Below, one piece after another: positions 1 through 11,664 of a stretch of DNA of 64,000 bases. The notes under the pieces were generated by a model. It was not told the origin of the DNA, did no database searches, and saw only the letters and a list, made by a program, of their open reading frames with translations. The stretch's first letter is position 1, and the number at the start of each line of letters is the position of its first letter. Both the position numbers and the translations under genes were made by a program. Source of the DNA: Pythium myriotylum (taxonomy: Eukaryota; Oomycota; Peronosporomycetes; Pythiales; Pythiaceae); assembly GCA_023091665.1 (NCBI GenBank), contig JALJCQ010000013.1, positions 3,100,001 to 3,164,000 on the forward strand, given 5' to 3'.

Positions 1-850
1 TGACAGCTATGGTAAATAGACTTCCATTTTCACCGTCAAGTCCGCAAGCAAGCCGCAAGACTTGGCGAGGAACGTCGACACCAAGGCTCGCCGTCACCAA
101 CAGGAGGTGACGTTAAAGAAGATCCGGTGGAATCTGGCTATTGCAGTCGGAGGAAGCCGAAGAACCGCTCAAGGAGCAGCCGATTTGAAGCGCTGGAGCA
201 AGTCTGCCCGCGGCGTCGGCTGCGCAAGTCAAGGCAAGGTCGTGTGCGCCGGTGGGATCGTCCCCCCGCCACGATCCAAGGAGTGCTACGTTCTCTGGTA
301 CCTCTGCTCCAGGCGAATACGCCCAAGGAAGCCGCAGCCCGGTCTCACCGGCTGCGCACAAGTGCACCGAGCCCCTGCGTGTTGAGCAGGTGAGTTTCTC
401 GGCCCGTACGACCCCCCGTACTTAAGGCAGCTGGTGACAGCTATGGTAAATAGACTTCCATTTTCACCGTCAAGTCCGCAAGCAAGCCGCAAGACTTGGC
501 GAGGAACGTCGACACCAAGGCTCGCCGTCACCAACAGGAGGTGACGTTAAAGAAGATCCGGTGGAATCTGGCTATTGCAGTCGGAGGAAGCCGAAGAACC
601 GCTCAAGGAGCAGCCGATTTGAAGCGCTGGAGCAAGTCTGCCCGCGGCGTCGGCTGCGCAAGTCAAGGCAAGGTCGTGTGCGCCGGTGGGATCGTCCCCC
701 CGCCACGATCCAAGGAGTGCTACGTTCTCTGGTACCTCTGCTCCAGGCGAATACGCCCAAGGAAGCCGCAGCCCGGTCTCACCGGCTGCGCACAAGTGCA
801 CCGAGCCCCTGCGTGTTGAGCAGGTGAGTTTCTCGGCCCGTACGACCCCC
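1..850. repeat. 434-bp direct tandem duplication inside the LTR remnant
   Basis: Bases 1-434 are repeated from 435 with period 434; the copies stay identical until the second runs into the C tract at 846. Identical shadow reading frames at 62/496, 113/547 and 127/561 confirm the copy. The near absence of differences points to a recent duplication or an assembly duplication at the window edge. Confidence 0.9.
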
Positions 851-1132
851 CCCCCCCCCCCCCCCCCCCCCCACCCCCCCCCGACCAGTTCTGCTAGACG
901 GTCTCCTAGCGGGCTACAGTTGTCGGAACCCCAGAGGCTTCACGACCCTCTGGTTCCCTCCCCGACTTTCGGCGGCAGATATCAGCCCACGGTTCACCCC
1001 CACAGCGACTTCACGTGGGGTGTAACGCCAGTGGTTACCACCCAGCTCCAAGAATCTGAAGGTCTGTTGGTGAGGGGTCAGCGATCACGAGCAGTTGCTG
1101 TGCTGTGATTTGTGCCGACCCTCTCTACCACA
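1..1132 (+). repeat. Divergent gypsy LTR remnant (E3-related)
   Basis: This stretch aligns by eye with the 3' two thirds of the E3 LTR (about 38590-39240): the same order of blocks around TAGACTTCCA, CACCAACAGGAGGTGA, GTGTTGAGCAGG, GGTTCACCCCCACAGCGACT and the LTR terminus CTCTACCACA (1123-1132). It is clearly diverged from E3, so it belongs to an older copy or a sister family. The left end lies outside the window. No gag follows the right end, so it is either a solo LTR or the 3' LTR of an element lying to the left. Confidence 0.85.
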
Positions 1133-1480
1133 GAATGAAGCACCGCGCCTCACCATTGACGGCGAACGCGGCTTGCTCGGAGCGTGAGCACGCGCCCGTC
1201 ACCGCCCCACCAACCACTGATGCGCGGGCCACTGACATGTGGGCCAAAGCCACGCTGACCAGTGGATGCATGGACCGCTGGCCCACAGGCCTGTGGATGC
1301 GCAAGGCGTTCGCGCGCGGGTCACTGCCGAGCGGGCCACCGCCCGCGTAGTGATGTGCGGACAGAGCCTCGCGGAGAGGTGCATGCAGAGGTGTTCTGGA
1401 GGTCGAGAATAGGCGATCATTGACGGGTATTGGAGCCCCCATCAATAAATAATTTTTGACAATTTATTTTTCAATAACGT

Positions 1481-1804
1481 TTATTGATTCCCAACCCTGC
1501 TTGAGGTCAAACCAAATATTCTCTCGTTCGCGAATGGCGGTTTTCTGGCTGCCGATGCTCTAGATCCCAATGGAAAGAGTGGAGCTGGGCCACGACAACG
1601 GCGCTCGGTGCCCTTGGTGTACTTTGCCACTTCCTTGTTTAGCACACAATTGGTGGTACCTGCCGAGTTGGCCACCTCGTGACGGTCATCACCTCCTACA
1701 ACGCGTAGGGCCGCAGCGAGAATGGCTTCAGACGTGTACATCCTCCGCCTGCCAGCCATTTTTGCCTCGCGGGAAGTTTTGGCTTGGGAAATCGGTGGTT
1801 CCAA
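1481..1804 (-). pseudogene. Decayed DNA-binding fragment of a pogo/CENP-B-like transposase
   Basis: The reverse frame holds a block reading AGRRRMYTSEAILAAALRVV, followed by a region ending TERRCRGPAPLFP. This resembles the helix-turn-helix plus GRGPxP linker seen at the N terminus of many oomycete DDE transposases of the pogo/CENP-B group. There is no DDE domain, and the frame ends without a catalytic part, so it is a fossil. The rest of 1133-2533 shows no convincing gene: an AT-rich patch near 1440-1490 and, from about 2130, the presumed promoter and leader of the RING gene. A database search of the frame would settle the family. Confidence 0.35.
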
Positions 1805-2533
1805 TTCAGAACCACCAAACTTCGTATCGATTTGGAGAGGAATATGGGCTGAACAGTTCTAAAGTGGGCTAGGGTTTTGAGACTCTCAAACTGGTGCGAG
1901 ACTTTTGAACTGATGCATACCTTATTAGGATTGACGTTTCTGGGAGGGGAAGTGTATGGTGAAAGAGCGATACTAAAATGGGTCACTTGTGTCGTGTTGT
2001 GTGCCTGCTTCAATCATACAGCACTGTCATGTTGCAGAATTACTGTGTGTACAGAAAGTTTGCAGCAACGCAATTCAGGCTCAGTCCCGAAACCTTCTAG
2101 AATATGTGACATGTATATTCTACACTATTTTTTGAGAACGTTTATCGCCCTTTCCCACACCCATCTCCAACAACCAACCTCTTTCTGCCATTTCCCAGCT
2201 CAAAAGAAGCTTTATGAACTGCGCGTGCGGCGCCGCCACCTCACGCGCAGTTCACAAGCCTTACGTGCTTGCGCTTACCACTCCGCACCAATCCTGGGTC
2301 GTCGCGGCAGGAGCGACGTGGACGTGCGCGTTTCCATCTGGTGGTCGTGTATACTTTAAACCTCGATTTTTTTCTTGTTATCCGGCTATACACCCCGTGC
2401 CTCTGTTACGAACCGTCGCGCGCTGTATACCGGTGTATAGTGCCTGGAGCCCAAACGCCGAGAGTGGCGGGAACGGCAGCATTGCCGTTCATGGCCCCGC
2501 GCCGCCTGCCGCTGGATCGTCTTTTTCCCCGCG

Positions 2534-3802
2534 ATGGCGCCGCGCAATCCGTACGAGTTCACGCGCGAAGAGTACAACGCGCTCGTGCGCAAGATCCCGC
2601 ACCCGGTCTACAGCCAGCGCAGCGACTACGAGGAGATCGAGCTCGTGGAGGACTGCACGCTCTACGACCTCTACCGCCAGCCGCGGCAGCCCGTGACCGA
2701 CCCGGCCGTGACTCGCACGCTGCCCGTGCGCGTACTCAACGCCGACCTCACGTGCCCGATCTGCCTCGGCATCATCCGCAAGACAGAGGTCGTCATGGAG
2801 TGTCTCCACCGCTTCTGCGGCGAGTGTATCCAGCGCAGTCTGCGCGCCAAGCGCGAGTGCCCCTCGTGCCGCATGCACATCCCGTCCAAGCGATCGCTGC
2901 GACCCGACAAGAACTTTGACGACCTCATCGCCAAGATCTACCCGAATCTGGACGAGTTTAACGAACAGGAGGAGAAGCTCATCGCCGAGCTCAACAAGCG
3001 ACACTTTTCTAACAACTCCATGACCGACAGCACCAAGAAAGGCGTCCAGAACCAGCAGGAGATCCGGCGGAATGTGCGTTGTGTGGTTCTCGCAAACGGT
3101 GCCAGTGGTTGGTTTGGGCTGGCTGACGTGATGGAGTTTCTGTGGTCCCAGGGAGGCAAAAAGAAACTATCGTCGGACGCAGATGGGTCCCCCTCGTCAG
3201 ATTCCTCGTCGCCCAATGGTCACAGCGACAAGCGTGGTGCGTCGTGGGCGAACGCATCCGCCGAGAGCAACGGCAACTCGCCGCCAGACGATGACCATGT
3301 CGCATCTGACGCCACGGCTAGGAAGCGGCAGCGAACACAAAGAAACGGAAGCAGCTCAACAACATCGAGCGCGGACAGCACGCCGACGGATGCGAGTAAC
3401 AAACAAGTTGACGACAAGGTCAACGTCCGCGTGTTGGTTCATCCAGAAGAAGGCTCGGATGTGCCCAAACTGACGCGTACACTCTTCCGAACGGGCTATC
3501 AACTCAAAATCCGCCACCTGAAGAAGCACCTCATCTCGCTACTCAAAGTCCACTCGATCGAAAATATGCGCATCGTGTTAGCTGCAGACAACTGCGTGAA
3601 GAGCGGGTTGACCGCCTCTGAAAAGAATGGGGCGGCCATACGAAAAGATCTAAAGTACGACCAGGAGCTCGAGGACTACGTGACTCTCCACGATATTTAT
3701 GAGCAGTACGGAATGGGCACCAAGTGGGAGCTCTTGTTGTACTACCACTTCTCCGACAAGATTTTGAACGGAGTCGCTCAGTTCATCGCCAGCGGTGTCT
3801 AA
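2534..3802 (+). CDS. RING1/RNF2-like E3 ubiquitin ligase (PRC1 core type)
   Basis: The N-terminal half carries a C3HC4 RING finger with C74, C77, C90, H92, C95, C98, C109 and C112, preceded by a conserved arm (residues about 35-70) typical of RING1/RNF2. The last about 100 residues (from VRVLVHPEEG) look like a RAWUL ubiquitin-like domain, which in Polycomb repressive complex 1 binds CBX/RYBP partners; RING1 monoubiquitinates histone H2A in the nucleus. The frame is open for 422 aa, but 3074-3151 looks like a 78-nt intron: donor GTGCGT, branch CTGAC at 3123-3127, acceptor CCCAG. As 78 is divisible by 3, retention keeps the frame open. Splicing gives 396 aa and removes a hydrophobic stretch that fits poorly in the low-complexity linker. 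Convergent with PTAR1, 106 bp away. Confidence 0.88.
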   Translation: MAPRNPYEFTREEYNALVRKIPHPVYSQRSDYEEIELVEDCTLYDLYRQPRQPVTDPAVTRTLPVRVLNADLTCPICLGIIRKTEVVMECLHRFCGECIQRSLRAKRECPSCRMHIPSKRSLRPDKNFDDLIAKIYPNLDEFNEQEEKLIAELNKRHFSNNSMTDSTKKGVQNQQEIRRNVRCVVLANGASGWFGLADVMEFLWSQGGKKKLSSDADGSPSSDSSSPNGHSDKRGASWANASAESNGNSPPDDDHVASDATARKRQRTQRNGSSSTTSSADSTPTDASNKQVDDKVNVRVLVHPEEGSDVPKLTRTLFRTGYQLKIRHLKKHLISLLKVHSIENMRIVLAADNCVKSGLTASEKNGAAIRKDLKYDQELEDYVTLHDIYEQYGMGTKWELLLYYHFSDKILNGVAQFIASGV

Positions 3803-3908
3803 AGTAAATCCCCGAATCAACAATTATCTGTCGCTATCTCGCACGAAAAAATTGCCACAAAGCGCTCTATTGGAAAGACCTCATATTGATCCCGGACGAG
3901 GGTACACA

Positions 3909-5307
3909 TCATGTCTTCCAGAGATGCTCTAGCAGAGCATCCTCTGTCGACAACGAAATGCGCATCAAATGATTTAGCTCGTTGAAACTCAAAGATGACT
4001 TGGTCTGCAAACGCTGGAGAAGCCATGCAGCGAAACGCCTCGCAAACCGATTGCCACATCGCCACGCAATTGCGATGTCTTTCACCATGCTGGCACCAAC
4101 AGTGCTGGACTGACTAATAAATTCTTGTACTTGTTTCCACTGATCTGCGAGCCAGTCAACCCTCTCATTATTCTCAATCGAAACCACGTCTTTGAGGGCG
4201 CTGTTTAGAGCGTCAACGAGTCCGTCCGAGCCGATGTCGTCGTACTGATTCAGCAATTCCTGCATCACAAACCGTCGATGGCACCAGAGCGCCTCGTGCA
4301 TCGGGTACTTGGAGAGGATTCCTGAGAGAAATTCAAACTCGGCCAACAGTCGCTGTAGCTTTGGTTCCCTGGTGTCCCCATAGGCTGCGAGCAGACACTT
4401 GATTGTGTGCTGCCGGTGGTTCCAACCAGAGTTGTCTGTCAAGTGAGTCTCGCACCACCTCTGCATAGCCGCGAGTTCTTGTTCCAGTTGGCTCATAGAA
4501 GCAAACCGGGAGACGATCCAGTGACGGAAACTCCATGCATGGTAATTCCGTGGGAATCGCTCGGTTAACACAGCGCACAGCTCTACCTGGGCCTGAAAGA
4601 AAACCTCAAGCTGTTGTGCGTCGCTCTGCTTCCACTGCTCGACGAGAAGAGTCGCGAGCCAACGCCTAGAGAGCACATTACCTCTCGTGATACAACTGAA
4701 CTGCCGTCAACTCTTTCTTCGTACAGCCTTTGACTCACCGATATGCCCATGTGTCAATGCTCTTTGGGTGAAGAGTGAAGACCAAGTTTGTGAACGTCAC
4801 CTCGTCGGTCGCCTTTAGCCATCCTCGGCGCACAAAATTCTTGCTACTCGACAGTTGACACCATTCAGTCCGTACATCTTGCCACACAAACACCCCCTTT
4901 CTCAACGTACCGAGTGTTCCAGGCCGTGTAAAAGTCGGCGCAGATGAGGAGAACGGCTCGAGTACACGCCAGCAACTCATCTCTCGCGCTCGAATCCTCG
5001 TCCGCGATCGCTCCACTGTGGAGCTGCGCGTTTAGCTCGTGGAAGCGCGTGCGCGCGGCGCGGAAGACGGCTGGCCCGGCGCTGAACGCGACGCCGAGCT
5101 TGTGCTCGGCCAGCATGAACGCCGTGTCCACGGACAAATCTTCAGCCTCGATGCCGAAGAGCAGACCGATCTCATCGCTTGGTGAAAGCACGCGCGTTAG
5201 GTAATCACACTAGAGAGACGGGGAGCGCAGTCGCACATCGCTGGATCCTCTCGGAAGAGCGCATTCAGTCGCCCGAGGAGCTCGTCGCCGAGAGATGAGG
5301 TTGCCAT
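3909..5307 (-). CDS. PTAR1: Protein prenyltransferase alpha-subunit repeat protein (PTAR1-like)
   Basis: Four exons: 5307-5237, 5177-4911, 4843-4739 and 4665-3909, joined over introns of 59, 67 and 73 nt (donors GTGCGA, GTACGT, GTGAGT). The phases match exactly and give 399 aa, close to the usual size of PTAR1 (about 400). The product has PPTA repeats with the Trp-x-x-x-Arg signature: DFYTAWNTR, SIDTWAYRRW, NYHAWSFRHW, NSGWNHRQHT and EALWCHRRFV. The N-terminal joint reads DPAIDEIG, a conserved PTAR1 motif, which supports exon 1. PTAR1 pairs with RabGGTB to form geranylgeranyltransferase III, which modifies the SNARE Ykt6. Downstream neighbour on the same strand of the PUB gene, 150 bp apart. 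A CCACTTC initiator-like motif sits at 5331-5325, about 18 nt upstream of ATG. Confidence 0.92.
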
Positions 5308-5457
5308 GTTGATCTTTTTGATGGGAAGTGGGGGTCTCGACTAAGTTAAAGCTCTCCCTCCACCTCAATTGAGCAACTTGTCTTCGCACGATTCACGTGG
5401 GTACTCTATTTCGACAACTGGAATCAGTTGAAGAGTTAACTTATGTGAGACTTTAAG

Positions 5458-6635
5458 TCAGATCCCAACCGAGTCGACGCGGAGCTGCATCAGCGCGACC
5501 TCCGTGCGGTCTACTGCCGACTTGACTCGCTCGGCGTTGAAGTTGTCGGTGGAAAGCACGAGGAAGCTATCGCCCTCGGTGGTCGAGTCGGCGAAACCAG
5601 CTTCCCGGAGGATATCCAGAGCCCCAGGCACTGCGACGAGCTTGGTCTGGATCGTCGCATTCGACAATCGCACCCGCCGAAACTTGTCCTCCTGCAGAAC
5701 ATTCGAATCGTCAGAATCCATAATCAACATCACGTGGTTCTCATAGGTAGATGTGGCTTCTTACCTGCGGGTTCTGCAGAATGTTGTTGAGCATCTTGAT
5801 GATGGTCTCAGCTGCAGTGATGGCATTTGGTGGCTCTTGACGGAGGAGCACGTACACAGCTCCATTTTCAGAGGGTGCTACTGCGGTGGCACTGGTGGCT
5901 GACTGACTACTCGCTGGGATAGCCGAGAAAGGAGCGGGTGGTGGGAGGACTGGCTCGGAAGCGCCGCCGATCGCGTTGGTCGTTGAGCCAACCTCTGTAG
6001 ACGAAGCAAACACTGGTGCGTACGGATTAAAGCCGAATTGTGCCTGAGCATTCTCGAGCTCGCGCCGCTTGACCTCTTCGTTCGACAAGATGCTCGCCGG
6101 GAGATTCGTCGGTGAGTTCGCTCCGCTCGACGTTGTCGACGGCGGCAAGTGGTCAAACTTGTTTTCGGTCTCTTCTTCCTGCTGGAGCCGCACTTTCCTC
6201 GCCGTGTTGACGCGTTTATCCCACGCGTTCACGCGAGCCTCGGCCGCTTTCGTCTTCGGAAGAGCAGTTCGTCAGTTTCCATCTTCAACCGAAAATCCCG
6301 TCGCGCGACCTCACCTGCATCTCTCGCCGCCGCGCCTTCTCTTCCTCGGACACGGGCGGCGGCGCCTGCTTCACGAACGGCACCTGCAGACGCCAGCGAG
6401 CGACGCCCCTTTCTCAGCACCCAGTCCTCATCCCTACACGCCGTTCGTTCCGTTCAAACGGCCGCACCTTGAAGCCCTTGGGAGCCGATCCGCCGCTGCT
6501 CGCAGCTGCCGGTGGCGGCGGCGCGCCCTCGCCTCCTCCGAGAACGTTCCCCTCGCCCTTGAAGGCCGTGCGCTTGTTCTGGAGCTTGGCCGCCGCCTGC
6601 TTGGCCTCCTCCTTCTTCTTCTTGAGCCAATCCAT
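5458..6635 (-). CDS. PUB-domain protein (UBXN6-like p97/VCP cofactor)
   Basis: Four exons: 6635-6468, 6383-6315, 6253-5765 and 5691-5458; introns of 84, 61 and 73 nt, all phase 0, giving 319 aa. The N terminus is a Lys/Ala-rich helix (MDWLKKKKEEAK) followed by a Gly/Ala/Pro linker. A second helical block (TKAAEARVNAWDKRV) opens exon 3. The C-terminal about 115 residues form a PUB/PUG domain, with the helix AAETIIKMLNNIL and the block KFRRVRLSNATIQTKL, where the p97 C-terminal tail normally binds. No UBX domain follows, so it may act as a PUB-only adaptor in p97-dependent ubiquitin handling. Head to head with SERINC, 155 bp between ATGs. The family name is inferred; the PUB call is firm. Confidence 0.83.
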
Positions 6636-6780
6636 GACCGAAATTGCTGTCAAACGCAGCAACCGAAATTATGATTCTTGTCGGGATTAATGTTGCATTC
6701 CAGAACATAATGTGGAGCGCTCCACACTGACTGTGGCACACGCGAGAAAGAGTCACAACCATTCCGAGCATATCTCACCA

Positions 6781-6787
6781 TCATTCC
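6781..6787 (+). promoter_or_regulatory. Oomycete initiator (Inr) TCATTCC of SERINC
   Basis: TCATTCC matches the oomycete Inr consensus YCAYTYY and sits 3 nt upstream of the SERINC ATG. If transcription starts at the A, the mRNA leader would be under 10 nt; a downstream in-frame ATG (codon 17) could then matter for initiation. Confidence 0.5.
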
Positions 6788-6790
6788 CAC

Positions 6791-8513
6791 ATGGCACTTT
6801 GGAGCTGCTCACCAGAGCCACTTCGGCTCGTGGAGACCATGTCGCGCGTCGCCTACCTCTCGCTCTTCTTCGTGAACGCGGTCGCGGCGGGGCTGCTGCG
6901 CCAGTACGGGTCCTGTACGTGAGCCGTGCTGAGTCTCGGTCTCTCGAGACGTGTCTCATTGTGCTCGCTTCATGGAAATAGACGTGCTCTCTTCACTTCA
7001 CTCGGTGCTGCCGGGCGTGATCTCCGGATGTGATGCGTACGAAGACAACACCGCGTGCTTCGGGAACCAGCTCGTCTATCGGTACGATCCTATTCTTTTG
7101 ATGTTGCGAGCATGTGTCTGATCATGTGGGCGTCCAGCATGAGTTTTAGTCTCGGCTGCTTCTTCGTGCTCACGACGTTGTTGAGTGTTGCTCTCGCACG
7201 TGGCTACGAGAATTGCTGCTGCCTTTTCTTCTTTCAAATCCCATTTTATGCCGCGATGCTTTTTGGGTCCCTCTTCATTCCAAATCGTGAGTGCTCTGCT
7301 GCGAATTATCATCACTCCATGTGATTCACTCTGTCTCCCCAGCTTTCTTCGACGGCTACGTCGATATTGCTCGCGTCGCTTCCGGCGCGTTCATAATCTT
7401 ACAGATCGTGATTATCGTTGACTGGGCGTGTGCGTGGGCCATCTTTGCGTGCGCAATGCAGGAGCAGTAGGTCTTCTAAACTTGTGCTTTTCCTAGACAA
7501 CCTCCGAGACTTTTTCCTCGACAAAATGGAAGATTCCGATAGGGACGACGAAGCTCGCCAGGCGCTAATCGAGTCCAACTACGATAATCTCGGTGAATCA
7601 AATACGGCGCAGTCTTCGAAATGGTGGGGTCTTACGTACTTCGTTGAGTGAAATGTCACTGCTTACCTACGATTGTCACGGGCCTGGTTAGGGAAGCGGG
7701 GTATCTCGCAGTTGTGTTCATTTTCGTCGCCGCCTCAATCGCTGGACTTGTGATTATGCTCAAACAGTACGCTGGATGCGAGCTCAACATCACTTTCGTG
7801 TCGATCACGATTTTTGCGATGATCGTTGTCAACGTATTCAGTGGTACGCTCTAATTCTCCAAGCGATTTGACTGACGTAGTTGACAACAATTGTAACTTG
7901 GCACAGTACTCTCATGGGTGAACGTTGGTCTCCTTCCGTCAGCTGCAGTGTCATGCTATTTGGTGTTCATGTGCTACCAAGCAGTTCATTCGAACCCGGA
8001 TGAAACCTGCACTCTCGTCGACACGTCTTCTGCCAAGAGCATTCAGAAGAGTGCGCTGTTGAACGCGGCACTGGCAGCCTTCACAATCACGTGGACCAGT
8101 TGGCGTACTTCTGCAACCAAGACCAACTTGCTGTCACTTTCGCCGTCGACGCCACGGACTCGTAACTTTGGATCAAACGATGAAGATGAGGTGATCGTCG
8201 ACAAAGAGGAATCCACGGGGGAGGTTAGTGCGACAACGACAGTACCAGAGTACCAGTTCCACCTGTTGATGGTGCTTTCAAGCTTCTATATGGCTATGGT
8301 CATCACAAACTGGGGCTCGTCGTCGGGGTGGGTGCTCTCTTTACTCGAATTCAAACGGAAGTCTGACAGGAACTGGTTTCTCATGTCAGGATGGATATGG
8401 CGAGTGATCAGGAGTTCTCTATGTGGGTTAAGGTTGTTTCGCAGTGGGCAGCTGTTGTTGTCTTCATGTGGACCCTTGTTGCTCCTAGCGTTCTTACAGA
8501 TCGGGAGTTCTGA
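6791..8513 (+). CDS. Serine incorporator (SERINC/TDE1 family) membrane protein
   Basis: Eight exons: 6791-6914, 6982-7081, 7138-7286, 7343-7429, 7497-7635, 7692-7843, 7907-8327 and 8390-8513. All seven introns (54-70 nt) have GT..AG ends and matching phases, and the spliced product is 431 aa, within the family range of 390-500. Family blocks across joints include YRMSFSLGCFF, SLFIPNPFF, IVIIVDWAYNLRD and NWGSSSGMD. The end WTLVAPSVLTDREF is a SERINC hallmark. About ten hydrophobic segments are visible. SERINCs are multi-pass membrane proteins linked to serine-lipid handling and lipid scrambling. The acidic loop before the last two helices (SNDEDEVIVDKEE) is presumably cytosolic. Intron density is high for an oomycete gene. 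Convergent with the RBM45-like gene, 73 bp apart. Confidence 0.93.
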
Positions 8514-8586
8514 AAGGTTTTCCTGTACGGTACCTAAAATACGTGCATAAATATCATTGGAGGTCAATGAAGACAATACTGCATAT

Positions 8587-11494
8587 CTACTTGCGCCTTC
8601 CTCGCTGATCCAAACGCTGACGCTTGCGGCGACTGGGTGGGGGGCGATTACCACTTGCGACAGCTACTCGCAGTTTACTGCCATTACACATAGTTCCATC
8701 AAGTTTGCTCACTGCTTCCGCTGCTTGTCCAGGCTCGCCAAAGTCGACAACAAAAGCCACGCCGTCCTTCTCCTCTTTCGTGAATCCGACCACGCCAGGG
8801 CATTCCTGAATTGCCTTCATGAGAGACGACAAGTCCAACGGGCGAGAGCTTGACACGAAGATCGACGTAATCTCTGGCTGAGTCGCCTGCGGATGGCGAG
8901 TTGGATCCCACATGTACTGATTATACTCACTTTCACGAGACCAGGAAGGGTATGATGCCTCATAGCCCCACGTGTGGGGTCGAGGTCCAAAGGAGCCCTG
9001 GTGATAAAATGCAGGTGGGTGGGTCGAGTGGGGATGAGACTGATGAGGTGAGGAAGAGGCTGCATATGGATACGGCTGGCCAAACTGGAAGTACCCGTAC
9101 GGTGATGCGTTGGAGCCTTGTACAAATGGGTTCAGTTCCATAAACATCCCCGATCTTGGATACGTTTGGTTTGGCCCATCATACGCCTCGTCAAAAGGGA
9201 CGTGATGGGCTATGCTACTGTGTTGCTCGTTTGGACCACTCATGAGATGAGCAAAGCGTGCCTCAACAAATCCCAAGTCGCCATCCTCCGAGTAATTTTC
9301 TTGACGAATGGTCGGCTCAGCACTGGAAGAGGCACTAGTCCCATGAGAAGTGCTGAACAATGCAGGGTCTGCAATCACGATCGCTTGAAGAAACTTCCTC
9401 GTACCAACAGGAAACTCAGAGTTGTGGAGTCGTCGTGACGCGGCTTGCGCAAAATACTCGCTCTCAAACTTGACAAAGGCAACACCTTGCGACTCCCCCG
9501 TACTGCGAAACATCTTGATGTCCATGTACTCCATCCCTTCACAGGAAGTCGCACAAGAGGAGATTGTCTCGTTGCTGATTGTGCGGTCGTATAGGACCAT
9601 GAGCCAGCAATGCTCGTCGGCTTGAATTGGGGTCGGCTGTGTAGTTGGAATTTCACTTGATGTCGATTCACCAGCTGTGCTCATGAACTGACGCCGTCGG
9701 GAGGACGGCGGGTGTACAACTTGAGTTGTATGTTCTTCTGTATCAGCAAACACCAGCTAACGATGCCGGAGTCACTTCAGCAACAGCTCTTGTGGTATTT
9801 ATCATAAGCAAATTAGACGCACCTTCATCATTCCATGATCTTCGCCTTCATTGTCCTCTAAGAACGATGTGAGCACTAGGCTTGCTGCTGCCGCAGTAGC
9901 GTATGCGACGTAAGCCATTGTTTTCACTCGACCGAAACTTTTGACTGGCTGCACGCTTTCGAATTGGTCGTAGATGGAAAACATAGCCTCCAGCTCTTGC
10001 TCTGTGAACTGAGAGATCCAAAGGGGCACGATGAGTGTATATCAGTTGACACATCAGTAAGATAGTACGGACCTTTACCGTGGATGTGAAAAACAGTTTG
10101 GAATGAGGAGTATTACGGCGTCGGCGGCTCGAAGTAGCTGCAGGTGGTGGAGGTAATACTGGATACATGGGTCCGATGGGAGGGAAGGGCGCTGCATGGA
10201 AAGGTGGGAGCGAAGATGAAGATGAACCTGACGATCTTCGACTACACCGCTTTTTGGATGTTAGAGGAGACGAGATTCCTGCGGGAGATAGACTGAGCTC
10301 GCTCAGATCTGAGAGTCTTCGTCTCGAAATTGATGCCCCGACTCCTTCGCTGTCAGCTTCGTCGGGCTCGGTGTTGCTTCGCTTGCGTCGACCCACGCTT
10401 GCATCGGACGCATCATCGACGCTGGAATCACTCTCGTCAACCGTGACACGACGCCGCTGATGTACGCCGAAATGCTCTCGAGGGTGGCGAAGGGGAGTAG
10501 CTTGTTCGGCAGTCATACGCTGCGATTTCTGCTTGTTCGCTGCCAGCTCATCACCACCATTCTCCTTAGTCGTGGCGCTGCGATGCGATTCTTTTGTATT
10601 TCCATCATCGAGTACAGAGATGCCCAAACCAGGTGGGGCCTTTCGTTTCGCGGCGGCAGGTGTCCCCGATAGAGTACCTGATGATACAATTCTCTCTTTT
10701 TCGGTTGAGTCCAGCTGATTCATTTTCTCCACCTGAGAAACAATTCCGTTGAGTATATCTTTGATTTCTTCCTCTGGTGCATTTTGATACACGGGGAGGG
10801 TGGGAGCGAAAGGCGAGGTGCGTCTCCACACTTTTTGGACCATTGACGACGCTACAAGGGAGCTTGGTGGAGAAGATCGCTGGCGTTTCCCTTGAAACGA
10901 ACTCCCATCTGCTGCGCCATCATGATCACCACTGTCGTCGTCGTCATCCTGCGAGTGTTGATTCCGCTTCAGCTTCCCTGGTTGAGGTGGTTTGGCAATG
11001 GTAGCCACAGTTGTTCTTGTTTTCTCTCTTGCTACGGTGACCTACGAGTATACAATTCTCGCTGAGCGCATGCACTGACGCCACGTGGGATTAAACTAGC
11101 ACGGACCTTGAGAACGTGGCCGTCGCTGAGCGTCGTTTTGTCGAACTGCCTGATGGCCTCCGTGGCACTGGACGGATCTTCGTACTGGAGGAATGCGAAG
11201 CCCTGCACATCCGTCGTTGTCAGCCGCCCCAGACATCCACAAATCACACCAGCTACTCCACAGAGCTAGACGCACCCGGGACTTGTTGCTGCGGTCGGTC
11301 GCGAGATGCAACTGGCGGATCGTGCCGCAGCGAGCGAACATTTCGCGCAATTCCTCGACCTTCCGTTCTCGCCCGCACAAGATAAACAGACGGGGCGGAT
11401 CGCCCGACGGCGGCGCGTCCACTGGTGGCAGTTTCGTCTCCGTCGCGCCTCTGCTCGCGTCGCTCTCGGCCTCGGAAGGCGCCGCGCTCGCCAT
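8587..11494 (-). CDS. Four-RRM RNA-binding protein (RBM45-like)
   Basis: Five exons: 11494-11276, 11202-11107, 11041-10073, 10008-9823 and 9756-8587; introns of 73, 65, 64 and 66 nt, all phase 0; 879 aa. RRM1 (about 34-107) has RNP2 RLFILC and RNP1 GFAFLQY and is split by intron 1. RRM2 (about 420-490) starts KLFFTS, with AYVAYAT as a weak RNP1. RRM3 (about 539-625) has RNP1 GVAFVKF. RRM4 (about 785-865) has GVAFVVDF. Between RRM1 and RRM2 lies a 300-residue disordered Ser/Asp/Pro-rich linker; between RRM3 and RRM4 there is a Tyr/Gly/Pro/Ser-rich, prion-like segment. The tail is Arg/Lys-rich (SRRKRQRLDQRGRRK), a likely nuclear signal. The order resembles RBM45, a nuclear RNA-binding protein, but this protein is nearly twice as long, so orthology is tentative. 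Confidence 0.85.
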
Positions 11495-11664
11495 GGTCGC
11501 GTGGTATCCCTTCGCGTCAAGAACTCAACAACCTTGGGGGCAAGTTCTCATTAATGACCATCACTCTGGATCAAACAGCCAAAGTACCGTTGGACCTGTA
11601 GTGAAGCATACAGGTAAATTTACATTGGCAATTGTCAGGAATCATGGATTGAAATACTGTATGG

